Positions 37,901-55,343 of a DNA stretch of 64,000 nucleotides are shown here, in pieces. The stretch's first letter is position 1. Every line of letters begins with the position of its first letter. The notes beneath the pieces are model-generated. The model made no database searches. It was given only the letters and a program-made list of their open reading frames with translations, and was not told where the DNA came from. The position numbers and the translations under genes were made by a program. The stretch is taken from NCBI GenBank assembly GCA_034509735.1, contig JACGWO010000007.1:310001-374000 (forward strand), written 5' to 3'. The DNA comes from Sesamum alatum (lineage: Eukaryota > Streptophyta > Magnoliopsida > Lamiales > Pedaliaceae).

Positions 37901-40900
37901 AATAGCTACAATTAGATATAATAACCATGATATACAACCTCCCAAGGGAAAGAGTGAGAAAAGAAAAGGTCGAATATGCATATCACAAGCAACGGAAAGA
38001 AGATAGCTAAGTGTTGTAAAAAAGGGATCACACAACAACTATTAAGGTGGACGACCCAAAGGCATAAAAAGATTGAAGCAGAAATAAAGTAATATCAGAC
38101 TTTAGCATATGTGAAAAACAGAAAGAGAAACTGCTAAACGATCAAACCCTATGTAATACAAATCATTGGTGGGGTGTGGGGGAGGGGGGGGGGGTGCTGC
38201 AAGCCAGTAACTTGACACAAAAACTGGCAGTTTGAATGTCCAGAATGCACTAAGTAAAACAAATAATAAAGCTACTCTATTGGCATCAAATTTGTGTATA
38301 GCATCAATCGGTTTTGGCATATGAGCACCACGGTGATCCTATAATTCTAGTGGAAATGATTGGTGAAGGAAAGACTTATATTTATGGCTACTCTTCCCCA
38401 AAAGAGATGGTCTTTTTTGGAGGAAATGGGAGACCTTTGAGCATATAAGTATCCAGCATAACAGATAACCTGACCCAGTACAGCAATACCATAGCTTTAG
38501 TAACCGAAAGAGAATATGCTGCAGCTAACATCATTTCACAGAGAACCTGCAACTACAGTTGTGGCCATAGATGACAAGTAGACCTGAAACGCGATTTGTT
38601 CATTCAGTATAAACTTCTATCTGTCAGTTTGGCCTCAACTTCAAGAAAGAATCCCCATTCCAATTTAGAAATAAAGAGCACCCCTGAGCATAGACTTACA
38701 ACACAGGTTAAGATATGATTCTCTGAATACCCTGGGCACCAATATCGCATGAAGAGTAGGTCGGAATAGTATCATATCTCTTGCAGGTTTGACTTTTCCA
38801 TAAGCATAACCTTCTTTTCAGTTGTCAATTTACACTTCTGAGTGTAAAATTTTTAATAGCCCAAGCTTACCCGTTGTCCCCATTTCTGATATCTGATGAC
38901 TAAGAAAGGAAATAAAAACTGCAGAATGCATATTATTTTTCCATGGGACTAAAATACGAAAATCAACTGTAGATAAGCAGTGGTCCACATGGATAACAAT
39001 AAATACTTTAAAAGACTGAAGGACCAACTTTTTTTTTTTTTTTGAAAAAACATTACCTAACATTCATCTTCTTCATAGTTACAAGAGGGTGGGTTGTATA
39101 TTATTAATATACAAAATTATTGCTCATCATGATCACGTTTGGCAAATTGATAGAGATTGTAAATATTAGAGAGAATGACATCACAAAAGTAATAGAGAAA
39201 AGAATTACAGAAATGAACCTCGCAACTATCAAGGACCAATGATCTCAGTACAGGACAGCCTCCTGTGCTACTGAAAACTTCACAAATGGAATTTGTCAAA
39301 GATTCACATTCAGTAAGGTCTACTTCTTCCAAGCAATGGCATTGCAATTCTAACATGGTCAAACTTTCTTGCTTTTGCAAAAATAATTTCTGCAAGAACA
39401 TTTTTGGGAAAATACTTATTCCTAGGTTTAACAACAATAAGTTTGAAGGAAAAATATAAACAGAGCAGGAGATAGAACAAAATCTTTGAAGAGATTGCAT
39501 ACTTTAAGGGCATTTGATGTAATACTGATTCTCTGGAGAGAAGGACAATTGGAAACAGTAATTGATGACAGCACGCTGCTTCTTAAATTTAAATCAACAA
39601 ATCTGCAAATATGCAAGATTGCAAGTAAAGAATTACTCCCTGAAAAAAACATGTTAAGGCTTAGAGTGCAAGATTAGGACATACTTGCGACAGTGTACAA
39701 GCCTTATGCTCTTCAGGCGCTGAAGATCCAAAGACACTGATGTCAATAAACTGCAATTATCAAGCTCAAGAACCTAAAATACATATACAATAAATATCAG
39801 CAACTTCTAACGTAAAAAATTAACTAAATTACAAATTGCTGAAAAGCTCATGACAAGCATTAATTCAAACCTCTAGCATGTAACTATGAGCTATAGCAGC
39901 CATAGAAGCCGATGTAATACCCTCACAGCTGTGAAGCTTGAGAACTGTCAACATTGGCAGTCTCACGGACTCCCAAGGTGAAACACAAGTTAGATAAAAC
40001 ATACATATACTATCAGTAAAAATGAATTAAAAAAAGATCTTACTTCAAGAGAGATGTTTTGGCAGTATGAAGCATCAAGAATACGAAGATTTCCACAAGA
40101 CATAGCTATTTCTCGTAGTGTCTCGTCACTGACGCATGAACAATTTGACATATCCAAGGATTCCAAGAGTGGGCATGATGTTGCTGCTGAACGAATTGCG
40201 GCATCCGAAAGCTTATGGCAAGAAGCTATATCAAGCTCATGCAAAAGCGGACAATTGAGAACAACGTGTGGCATACTACTCCGCTTCAGAGACAAGGTTT
40301 CAAGCTGCGGGCACCTGGGAAAGAACCATGATTTATAATATCATGGATGCATTAATAGAATTCTAAAATACGACTAGAAACCATTATCACCTGATGGAAA
40401 CACGGAGCACACGGCATTTCACTATCTGAAGTTCATGCAATCTATCATGATAAATGGGTATTTCCTGAATGCCATTACCCAATGTAGCGTCATTCACAGT
40501 GAAACTCCTCAACATATGGCAATCAGTTAGGGCTTGGAAAAAAGTCTCGCCTAACTGGCCTTTGCCCAAAGTCAAAACCTCAAGATTTCTGGGGCAAAGC
40601 ATAAGAATCAGAAACATCCCATAGGTTGCCAAGTTAAAAAATTTATTTAAAAAGTATCAATATCTAAATTACCTTAATGAAGAGACTGCTTTCATTCCGA
40701 GTTGATGGATAGTAGAAGTACCATAAACATTTACTGCAGTAGCATTGGGATATCGTTGACACATGTCCTCAACTGAAAAAACCAAACAACTGATCAAAGC
40801 TATGTAGCAGAAATCTATATCTGTGCATTACTGTATAGCACTGTTAATCACTACTGTACTCACATTGTTGCACAGATATGGGCCGGTTCTCAAAATTCAA

Positions 40901-42571
40901 ATAACGCCAGAAATCTTCATGAGAACTTGCATCCCTCCACTGCTTACAAACTCTTGCTGCATGACAAAGATCAATGTGATCCAAGAAAGAGAAGACCTAC
41001 AGCACAAAAAAATAGTAAGCTCCAACTGAACTTCAGAACAAATAAGAACTTGCAGTTTCTTCTGATTGCAACATTTTATGTACCATATGCAACAAGTCGT
41101 CAGTAAGATCCATGCGAACTTCTAACAAATCTCCCATTTTTAAGGAGTCGCTATTTTTTCCACCGTCATCTCCAGCAACACTAGAATCAGGCACAACCTT
41201 ATGACCAACCTCCTCATGCACAGGACCAAAGTAATGAATTTCATTTTCAAAACTAGTGCCCCAATCCCTGCACAAGAGAAGAAATTACAACTAGGCCGTT
41301 GGCTTTCTGTAATAGGCAAGGGCCATATCTCAGAGGAGAAAACTGATGGCAGGACAAGAATTCTTGGCCTGTCCATTTCCAGAATATTTGCACAAAGATT
41401 TCTTCACGAAGAACCTGGACTTCTTCAGACTACGAATTAAATAAATGACATTACTGTGGCCAAAATAGCTACAAGGCCACAGTTTACAGATATAAAGCAA
41501 ACTCGCGAAGAACTTGTGCCAGGGCATAGACAATAATTGAAGTTATTGAACGGAAAAGACAAAAGAGTACTTGTTAGCAGGGGTGTAATCAAAGCTGAGG
41601 AAAAATGCCATCTTGGGAAGACTCAATTTAGAACACTATCCATAAGTGGATCGGAAAGTGTGATTCTTATGAGACGAAGAAAGTCGAGTGAATTGGCTTG
41701 GGAGGAGCAGAAAAAGACTTGCTAACCACTGGAAGGGGTTGAAAGAACATTTAACTGACAAGCTCAGAATCCTGGCAACAGCCAAACAAACCTAAAAAGG
41801 CTAGATTTCAGTTAATCTCAGTGATGGACAAAATAACTAGCTTCTTCCCTGTATATCTTTAACATGCCTCATACTGGTTTTGCAATAGAATAAGTTCACC
41901 TATTACCAGTAACCCAATGACAGTCACAAAGCTCAATAAAAAAATGATAGGCAAAGAATGGAATGCACACAGAGAGATCTTGTACAAGATTTTGTAACAG
42001 TAATACCGGCATATCCATGCAACAACACAGAGATACTCACAGTTATAGAAAGAAAGAAATCTCACAGAGAAAAAGAATGAACTTTTGGTCGTTTATTCTG
42101 AGTATCACCCAAGCTATTCTCTCTTCCCAAAGCAATTGCTGTCGACGTTGAAGATGAAGGCTCATCACCCAACCCCAAATTCAAATTAATATCCACTTTC
42201 AGCCCCTGAATTTCACTACCACCAGTAGTGGCACATCTTGACTCCACGTCATTTATCCGCCGCAAAAGATCCTGGCTTTTCTCGCCATCAAAGTCAAACC
42301 TCTTGCTATTCTCCCTCCTGTTCGCTCTATCATCATTCACTTGCGACCCTAACTCCTTCCCTTCATCACCAACATTGTCAAAAGCTTCCCAAAACCCTAA
42401 CTCAGAATCATCATTCTCCATGTCCTCACTCTCATTTCCCAAAACGCCCTCTTTCATATGCTCTTCCCCCCTAATACAACAATATATATAATATGCGTCT
42501 CTACCAGTCTTGATATTATGATCTTCTTCTCCTTCTCCAAAGCACAGAAAAGGAAAACAACAAATCTTCAT
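34910..42571 (-). CDS. FBL15: F-box/LRR-repeat protein 15 (SLOW MOTION) orthologue, 17 exons
   Basis: Encodes 1020 residues, close to Arabidopsis FBL15/SLOMO (At4g33210, about 990), an SCF substrate receptor affecting auxin levels and leaf initiation rate. Exons (minus): 42571-42066, 41267-41084, 40996-40864, 40772-40673, 40588-40391, 40314-40044, 39969-39871, 39773-39685, 39602-39503, 39389-39219, 37890-37738, 37505-37345, 37217-37019, 36819-36353, 36261-36198, 35207-35121, 34990-34910; 3063 nt in one frame. The acidic N-terminus is followed by the F-box at about 220-262 (DLTDDLLHMVFSFLDHIDL, VCKQWRDAS, HEDFW), then cysteine-rich LRRs (for example NCPLLHELDIASCHKLSD, NCVGCPNIKKV) to CPSLKRIF near the end. 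The start at 42571 (MKICCFPF) is chosen over an upstream ATG at 42607 because it matches the family. Intron 10 is unusually long (1.3 kb). Confidence 0.95.
35115..35135. repeat. 21-bp direct repeat, copy at exon 16 donor
   Basis: The last 15 bases of FBL15 exon 16 plus its splice donor occur again, identical over 21 bp, at 35515-35535 in the intron between exons 15 and 16, 400 bp away. The intronic copy therefore carries a ready-made donor sequence. Confidence 0.85.
38169..38194. repeat. G-rich tract in FBL15 intron 10
   Basis: G-rich run with an 11-G uninterrupted core inside the long intron 10. It is C-rich in the transcript. Confidence 0.75.
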
Positions 42572-43036
42572 ACACACAAAAAACCACACACACACACAAA
42601 CACACACACAAAAAAAAAAAGAAGAAGAAGAAAAAGAAAAAGAAAAAGAGAAGAAGTACCGACTTTTTCGCTAGCCCGAACTAATGATCTCACATACTTC
42701 ACCAGCAAACCCCTAAAAATTACCACAAAAAAATCCACAAAACCCTAAAAAGCTATAAACTGGACAGCAAAAGATTCAGCCTACGAAGAACACTAGGTGT
42801 TTATTTCTCCTTCTCCGATTTCACAATTGTCGAAAATTTGAGAAAAATGTAAAAGTGTAACAAAAAACAAAAATGTATAAACATAGAAACTTCATTCTTA
42901 TGCTACATAGATCGGATCGGATGAATGACTGCAGTAGAGAAGCTCTTCACGTGAGGATTTCTTCTTCAGAAAGATCAGCGCCAATGGTGATTTTAATTCT
43001 TCTCCTCTTTTTTATTTATCCTTTTCTTTCTCCTCC

Positions 43037-43081
<45 letters not shown>

Positions 43082-45091
43082 GCGCAGAAAGGCTTTTATC
43101 TTTTGTTTCTCCTCAGAATTGCAAACTTAATATGGAATTTTTCACAACGGATTTTTTTATTTCTTTTTTTATTCTGTGCATTGAGGAGCAAACACAACGT
43201 CGTCGTCTTGCCTTGACCAGTCAATTGGGCTTGAACTACTGGGAGGCCCAAAATCTCCTTCAGCCCAAAAATGATTTGTCCCCACTTAAGAAATTGCAGT
43301 TCAACTAGCTTTGGGCCGGATCCACCAAACATGGTAAATAGTAAATACAACTGCAAATTTACAATCACACCCTAAAATTTATTAGTTTAATTAGTTTTTT
43401 TTTGTAGATTATCAAAAAAGAAAATTAAACTCGAATTAAAATAAAATTGAAATAATAGTCATATCATTTATTTTAATAGTCAAATTATACTATATAATAT
43501 TTTTATGGGGTTGTTACAAATGTTTGTTTATGTTTTTATCTTCAGTTTTCAATTTTAAACAGTAAATAACGTTAAAATATATTTATTTATACATTTTTAT
43601 TAGAATTATATCAATTTGAAATCACAATCTAATATAAAATATAATCTCGTTAACTAATTCAAGTATATTCTTATATTACATAAAAATTTATACAAAATTA
43701 AAAATAATTTTTTTTACTCTTGAAAACTGAAAATGGAAACGTAAACAAATAGGTCTTACTTTTTCTACTAATTATGGAAATTAACATAAACGTAAAAATT
43801 AATTTTCTCCACAAGGTCTAATCACTATAATCTACTATCCAAATTTAATTAGGAATTAATTATCTTAAATATTAACTTTGACAAGAAAAAAAAAAATAAA
43901 CTATAATTCGGTGGGTGGGCCACACAAGTATAATTGTACTATGTTTGACGTCTTTAGCACACGCGCACAGACGCACGCTTGAGGAAAAGACAATGAGTCA
44001 GAGTCTGAGGGTCAGGGCAGCTTTACTGGCTGGATCTGTTCCTTAATTAACCAACAACTTTAATGTTAAGAATGATTAGCAGGTGGTTAAACAGATTGAA
44101 TTAATCGTAATTAGTAAACTTGGAAGAAGCTCCCTGTTAATGAAACATGTGGGCCCAAAAAAAGCCCAAAATTCAACGGCTATAAAAACATGGTTGAAAT
44201 AAGATCATTGTCGAACCCAGTTATGGGCCTGAGGTGGCCGACAACATTTATTTTTTTTATTTTTTTATTTTTTTATTGGGAACCACCTAAGACTCCCATC
44301 CCACGACTTTAATATGATATTATGAGTATTATTAGGTGGAGGCTAAAAGCGGGATTTGTCTTTGTTTGTACACCCAATTTTCTTCTCTGAATTCTTGGGG
44401 GTTTGGGAATGTGGACTGTGGCCCAAGTCAAAGCCCATCATAGATTGGGCTTATGACATGTTATTGGGCTTAATAGTGTGTGTTTAGCAATAGGGGTTGG
44501 GACTTGGGAGGATCCAAGCAAAATAAGAAAATGATATGAATGATAATGTGAAAATGAGAGAGGAAATGTTAGATTACATAAAATCGGTTATGAAATCGAG
44601 AAGCAATGTGATACTGTGATGTGGGGACTACATCTAACTCTATGAAAGAATTATTATGTCTCTAGGTATGGTTAAAATAACAACACTTTTAAAGGTTTAT
44701 AAATTTTTTATTTGAGTTAATTTTTTCGATAGCGTTATTAATCTTTGCAATCATCTAATCATTTATTCATCAACGAATAACATTGGGTGGTACAATTCAA
44801 TAATCCCTATAAATATATTGTCTTACATGTTAGGTATAATCTGCATTTGATATTCTCGAACTATTCGTGTATTTGCCCTTACAACTCAAGCATTAGAGGA
44901 TCGTAATTGAAATATATCCAATATTGTTTTAATCGATCTTTGTGAATAATACTACACGAGAATCATATATTTGACTTAAAATTGAGATAAAAACCGTCTG
45001 AAGTGTGATATAATAGGATCTTTTTTCAAATCTCATATCAATGTGAATAACAAATTCTTTGTAGCTTGTTCGGCAAAATTACACCGTTAGT
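42572..45091. other. FBL15 upstream region and intergenic DNA
   Basis: The leader and promoter of FBL15 (minus strand) lie at the left. A CA/GT stretch is at 42585-42612 and a (CT)n microsatellite at 43041-43079. TGGGCC/AGCCCA-type site II words cluster at 43225-43320 and again at 44150-44480, a common feature of promoters of growth-related plant genes. No other gene seen. Confidence 0.5.
43041..43079. repeat. (CT)n microsatellite upstream of FBL15
   Basis: About 19 CT units, about 470 bp upstream of the FBL15 start codon. It reads as GA in the direction of transcription. Confidence 0.85.
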
Positions 45092-45823
45092 CCTACTATT
45101 TTCTATCCAACCCATCATTAGATGGCATACATCGAGCTTTCTCCAGCAAAGTTCGATTCATACGTTTTGTCGCTCCATTCTATTTTGGTGTAGACTTGAT
45201 AATGAAGTGTCTGACAATGCCTTTATCTTTACATGTTTTCTCAAATTGATCACTTATATATTGTCCACCAGTGTTTGTACACATGCATTTGATCCTTTTA
45301 CCTATCTGAGTTTCTATCATTATTTTTTTCATTTAAGGAATACTCATAACAGTTCATCCTTTGCTTCATTTTGTATATCCACCAAACTCTATGGTTATCA
45401 ACAAATATGACATAATAATGTTTCCCTCCAAAAGAACTTATTTTTGTGGGACCCCATACACTAGAATGAACACAATAAGAAATTCCTTGAGTATTGCGGA
45501 TCGTTGTTTGAAATTTCACCCTTGTGTGTCTCTCTTTGATGTAATGCTCAGATAAATTCAATTTAGAAGATCACTCCTTTCAACAATCCTTGTTTTATCA
45601 GCTAGTTTTAAGAATTTCTCACCTAGATATCCCAAGCGCATATGCCTAATTTGATCCCTTTTGACTCTCGATCATCCATGGAAGTTGTTGCAGCAGTTTT
45701 AATAATTGTACTACCCAAATAGTGGTACATATTGTTGTCTTTCCGAAATCCCTTCATCACCATGTGTGCGAAGAAATGATGTTCATGACAACATCTTTTG
45801 CTCTTACTTATAATTTTGGTCAA
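45092..45823 (-). pseudogene. Copia retrotransposon fragment (pre-integrase/integrase)
   Basis: Minus-strand remnant of a Ty1-copia polyprotein with frameshifts. It shows MKGFRKDNNMYHYLGSTII, then WGPTKISSFGGKHYYVIFVD of the integrase core, and a later piece with GIVRHFIIKSTPK, NGATKRMNRTLLEKARCM and GLDRK. It lacks gag, RT and LTRs. It is a different copy from the one at 10615-15048, and the substitutions suggest old decay. Confidence 0.85.
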
Positions 45824-46960
45824 AATTAAAGGATTTGATCAAAAGACCCGCCTTCAAATATATATATTAATAGTTCCGCACACGTATATAGATATTTATC
45901 AAACACTAATTTCATCAGATTGTCATCGATTATAAATACTAATAATTCGTGGCACATTTTATATGTATGCAATTTTTATAATACTATTTAAAATAAAATA
46001 TTCATTATTTAATAAAATATATACAAAAGTATAAGTTATATTAAATTTATAAAAAAACGACGACAAAAAGGATCCATGATTTTTTTTTATATAAAAAAAA
46101 CCCATCAAAAGGTAGTGGAGGAGTGGGAGGTTAGATTAATGAATAAAAAAGTTCAAATAAGTATTAAAAAAACGGACTAAATAAAGTGAGACATCAGAAG
46201 GACTCTCAATTAATAATAAAGTATAAATAGATATAAATTATTGTAATTATATTAAAAGTAATTTAATTACGATATTTGCTTACAGTATACTATTAAACGA
46301 TCAATTTATTCAAAAGTTTAAATTATTAAAAAGAATAATTATTTAATATTTTAACGCCCTTTTCAATATGCAAAGTCTGCATGTAAAACATATTTTTTTC
46401 TTATAAATAGTTGTCAATAAAATCCAAACCTAAAACTTCTTATTTAGCCTTATTCGTACACTATGTTAAACGCCCCTATCATTCTAAAATAAAAAAATAT
46501 TTAATATTTGATATCTTTAACATATAAATATCAATTAAGTTTCCATGAGATTAAGAAAACAAAATCCAATAACCTTTCGCTCTAGTGGCATTAATGTGTA
46601 GTGTTGGTCATTTCACACCTAAGTAATGCAACCCAAAAAAAAAAAAAAGAAAAAAAAAAAAAGCGCTCATCAACCATCTAAAAATTGACACTAAAGCGTT
46701 GCACTTTAGAAAGTTTCTTGCAATCTCACGAATGAAATGATTATAAAACGATTCAAAAAGTGAAAGGAGACAACAAGAAACAAGGGGGAAAAAAAAAAAA
46801 AGAAGAAAGAAACATTGATATATTCTAGAAAAAATATCATCAATTGCTACCAAAAGGGGTGCGTCGAGGAAGGTTTTGGTACAAAAGTAAAGTTGTAATA
46901 ATTAAAGGGGAAAAGACATATGGCAAATTAACTATTTCTCGTTCCTATATATGGTATTAA
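45824..46960. other. AT-rich intergenic DNA
   Basis: Very AT-rich, with poly-A tracts at 46635-46662 and 46788-46801. No gene or RNA supported. The hexamer TATTAA at 46955-46960 duplicates 47902-47907 and flanks the next element. Confidence 0.55.
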
Positions 46961-47901
46961 CTTGCAAAATGCAATTTATCCTATTGTATTATACGAAAAT
47001 ATCACTTTACCCTTTTTGAAAAATAAATTCTCAATTTACCTCTGTGTATTTAATAAAATGAGCAAAATATCCCCCTCAGGTGAAGAGTGAGATACACGCA
47101 CCTATTTTTTTATTTTTTGTAAAAAAAAATTATTTTTATCTTTATTTTACGACTGTTGAATTTTATTTAATACAAATCGACCAACCAAATTCAATTACAT
47201 ATATAATTTATATAACAAAAGTCAAAATATAATTTTTAAAAATATATGTACATATATACAATATTATATATATATATTTGTAATAAATATATATATAATA
47301 TGTATGTATCACCTCCACCAATCGGCCGACGCCGCCGGGGCCCCTCCACCTCCCCCTCCCCAGCCGCGTTGCCTCGTCCCTCCCCCTCCCCTCTGTCCGC
47401 CGCCCCTTCCCCTCCCTCTCCCCCTCCCCAGTTGGGTCGACCCCTCCCCTTTCCCAGATCGACGGCAGCATTCCCCACTCCCCACCCCGATTTTTTTTAT
47501 TTTCATAATTTATTAATATTATATGTATATTTTATATATTTATTTACTGTAAAATATTTTTTTTATATTTTATAAATTTATTTTTATAACTTGTACAAAT
47601 TTGAGTCGTTGATTTAATTCAAATTGATATAAGCCATTGATTGAATACATCAACGTGAACATTGATCTAAACAAAAAATAATCTTGACCATTAATTTATT
47701 TATTAAATCTCAACCGTAAATACATATTATAAAATAAGATTTAATGGTTTATATTTAGGGATATAAAAGTTATTTTGTAGTTAAAATTGAAGCAAAATCG
47801 CAACTTTTAAAAACACAAGGAGATAAATTGATTTTTTCTTTAAGACAAGGGAATAAATTGCTATTTTCGTATAACACAGGAGGTTTGGTTGCATTTTGCC
47901 C
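46961..47901. mobile_element. Terminal-inverted-repeat element with GC-rich core
   Basis: A 941-bp element flanked by TATTAA on both sides (46955-46960 and 47902-47907). Long imperfect inverted ends: left GCAAAATGCAA then TATTATACGAAAATATCAC; right complement GGGCAAAATGCAA then TGTTATACGAAAATAGCAA. The interior is AT-rich except for 47323-47492, which is about three-quarters C plus G, C-rich on the plus strand. The overlapping frames in that core give only proline/arginine/glycine-rich peptides and are not credible genes. Probably a non-autonomous DNA transposon that captured foreign sequence. Confidence 0.55.
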
Positions 47902-48110
47902 TATTAACTTTACAGTAACTTTTCTTTTTTCCCCTCATTTCAATTTTTTTTTTTTTTTAAAAAACGAGCTACCTATCGGCTTGGGAATATATAAGAGAGT
48001 TACACTTTGGAGAAAATAAAATTACCCATAAGCTAATTCATTTACATAAGAGAGGGAAATTAAACAAGGAAAAAAAAAAAAAAGAGACATACGACATATT
48101 AATAAATTAT

Positions 48111-48247
48111 AGAGCAAATTACATCAACACTTTTTAAAATTAAATTTAATTACACAAATACCCTTATTCTTCATAAAATTATATGTACACCCCCTGAGGG
48201 GTATAATTAAGCTTAACCTTACGAGAATGTCAATATAATTTACTCTA
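48111..48247. repeat. Short foldback element at the CKX7 3' end
   Basis: About 137 bp with inverted ends (left GAGCAAATTACATCAA, right complement GAGTAAATTATATTGA) flanked by TA on both sides. It ends about nine bases before the CKX7 stop codon, so the CKX7 3' untranslated region begins almost directly with this element. Confidence 0.5.
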
Positions 48248-48256
48248 GATTGGGTA

Positions 48257-53293
<5,037 letters not shown>

Positions 53294-53775
53294 TGTTTGG
53301 TTTCATTTCCCAGGTGTTTTTGAGACACTGAGAAAACAAAACCAAACATAATATTAATCAAAACACCTTTACTAGGTGTTTTGGCACGTTCTCCAATATA
53401 TACATACATCTACCTACAAATAAACAATTATTTATATATATATACATTTATAAAAATATATAACAAAAAAAAATGATTTGACAATGAATAGTATTTTTTG
53501 TCTCCTAATATACAACACAATACATATAAAAAAACAAATATTACTATATACATATATAAAAATATATAAAAGAGACATGATTTGACAATGAACAGTTTTT
53601 TTTGTCTCCCAATATATAACATAATACATACAATATATTTTTACACTATTTAAAATTAACTCCAAAAACAAATCCAAACATACACTATATCTCCAACACA
53701 CACTTATTTATCTCTATTTTTTTTCTCTCTATCTCCACAAATCAAAACAAAACAAACTAAAAACAAAACCAAACA
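53294..53775. repeat. Repeat element with TGTTTGG inverted ends
   Basis: Begins TGTTTGGTTTCATTT and ends AAACAAAACCAAACA, giving short inverted ends over about 482 bp. It contains a tandem unit of about 105 bp: ATGATTTGACAATGAA followed by TTTTTTGTCTCC occurs at 53473 and again at 53577. A diverged inverted fragment of the same unit is at 61626-61770. No clear target duplication was found. Confidence 0.4.
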
Positions 53776-54297
53776 CTATGCAAAGATTACTAATTGTCTC
53801 TTGGATGTAAATTAAATCTAAATAAAATCTAATAGTTACTAAAAGTGAAAATTGTAATTTCGGTCCCAAAATGTAGGGTAGTTTGTAATATTAGTCCCAT
53901 ATTTTTTGAAATAGTCAACATTAGTTTTATACTTTAGGAAAAAGTTGCAAAATTAGTTCAACCGTAGCAAAATTAGTCCTACATTTTAGCAAACTGTTAC
54001 AAAATTAGTCCCAAAGTTTGTCCCAAGTGATGCAAAGTTAGTCCAAAAAGTTGTAATTTTTTTACGATGAGATTAATTTTGCTATGTATTCCTAAAGTGT
54101 GGGACTAGTATTGACTATTTAAGAAAGTATTAGACTAATATTGCATATCACCCATATACTTTGGGATCATAATTATAATTTTATCGTTACTAAAAAGATT
54201 ATATCTTTAAATATTCCTGATACCTGATGATAGTATTGAAATTAAAAGCTCACGAAGAAATTGACAAAGTTATAAATTATAATAAACTAAAGGGTAA
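53776..54297. other. AT-rich DNA with internal 'TTAGTCC' repeats
   Basis: Contains repeated short phrases such as AAAATTAGTCC and TTGCAAAATTAGT, in both orientations, around 53850-54170. This looks like another foldback repeat whose limits I could not fix. No gene. Confidence 0.4.
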
Positions 54298-54722
54298 ATT
54301 GCAGTTACCTCTTCTGAGGTTTAGCATAATTACAAATGTCCCATCGTTGTTTGAAAAATATAAATACCCTATGAGATTTGTAACTGCCTAACAAACAATC
54401 AATTTTTATCAATTTTTATGGGTGAACTGACCAAAATACCCTTATACACTGAATTATTTTTTTATTTAATTTTTAAAACTTTTTAGGACTACAATGCGTA
54501 GGGAGAGGTTTCTTAAGTTCTTTTACACAGAAGAGCAATAATGTAATTTGTCTCACCTGATTTTTCTACTATTTTAATAAAAAATTCAAGGGCGCTAAAT
54601 TGTCAATTTCATGCCTTTCGTTAAAAATTACAAATTTTAGGAAGATATTTATAATTTTTCAAACAACAAGGGATATTTATAATTATGTCAATCTAAGAGA
54701 AAGTTGATATAATTTACCCTAC
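54298..54722. repeat. Dispersed ~430-bp foldback repeat, second copy
   Basis: About 425 bp. Starts GGGTAAATTGCAGTTAC; the right end in complement reads GGGTAAATTATATCAAC, and inside both ends lies CATAATTAYAAATRTCCC. Alignable with 48862-49288 in CKX7 intron 3. Confidence 0.65.
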
Positions 54723-55170
54723 ACCTGATTATACACTATTACTACTGTTGGGGTTGTTGTGTAGGCTAATTGGGACCTATTACTCACTTATAAAACTAAT
54801 GATGCTATAATAATTATTGGGACATAATTATTATCAATGAAGTTATTTAATTTTGTATTTCATTACATCAAGGGGTACAGTCACAGACCCTAAATATGAT
54901 ATGAAACCCTATTGAAATTAACAGTAAGTTGTATGTTAATCATATGATAATGTAATAAATTTACTACGAAATTACACTAAAACTGTCCCGTTTGATTTGA
55001 TTAATCTAATTAAATCCCTGGAAAAAGAGAAGCAAGAGATCTTGGTACCTAATATTATGATAAGGTTGTTAATAATTAGTTATCTTAGCCCTGATTGAGA
55101 CTTGTCCCAAGGCGGGATTATTAATTAACCCCATCTTAAGATATCCGACGTACCGTAGACTTCTTACGGA
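54723..55170. other. Intergenic DNA left of the LINE
   Basis: Opens with CTGTTGGGGTTG and may be part of an old LTR, but no partner end or duplication was found. No gene seen. Confidence 0.35.
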
Positions 55171-55343
55171 GACTAACTAATCATTTTTTTTTAGTTGAAA
55201 CGGTGAAAATATGCACACAACCAAACCAAAACAGGAAAACATCCAGTACACGAACTACTTGAGAAGGCAAAAAACTAGCACTGCCCAAGTACAGAAAACC
55301 AAGAAAAAACCAAAACACGGAAAAACAAAAAACTAACAATCAT

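Noticed and set aside
41140..41725. Short open frames on both strands between FBL15 exons 1 and 2
   Set aside because: Intronic or exon shadows; the FBL15 exon model explains the coding part with a continuous frame.
47246..47575. Overlapping open frames on both strands in the GC-rich core
   Set aside because: They encode only proline-, arginine- or glycine-rich repeats created by C/G runs, and all frames are open at once. No start context or family match.
53428..53701. Open frames of 64 and 89 codons on the minus strand
   Set aside because: Made of Ile/Tyr/Phe-rich sequence from AT-rich tandem units of a repeat.
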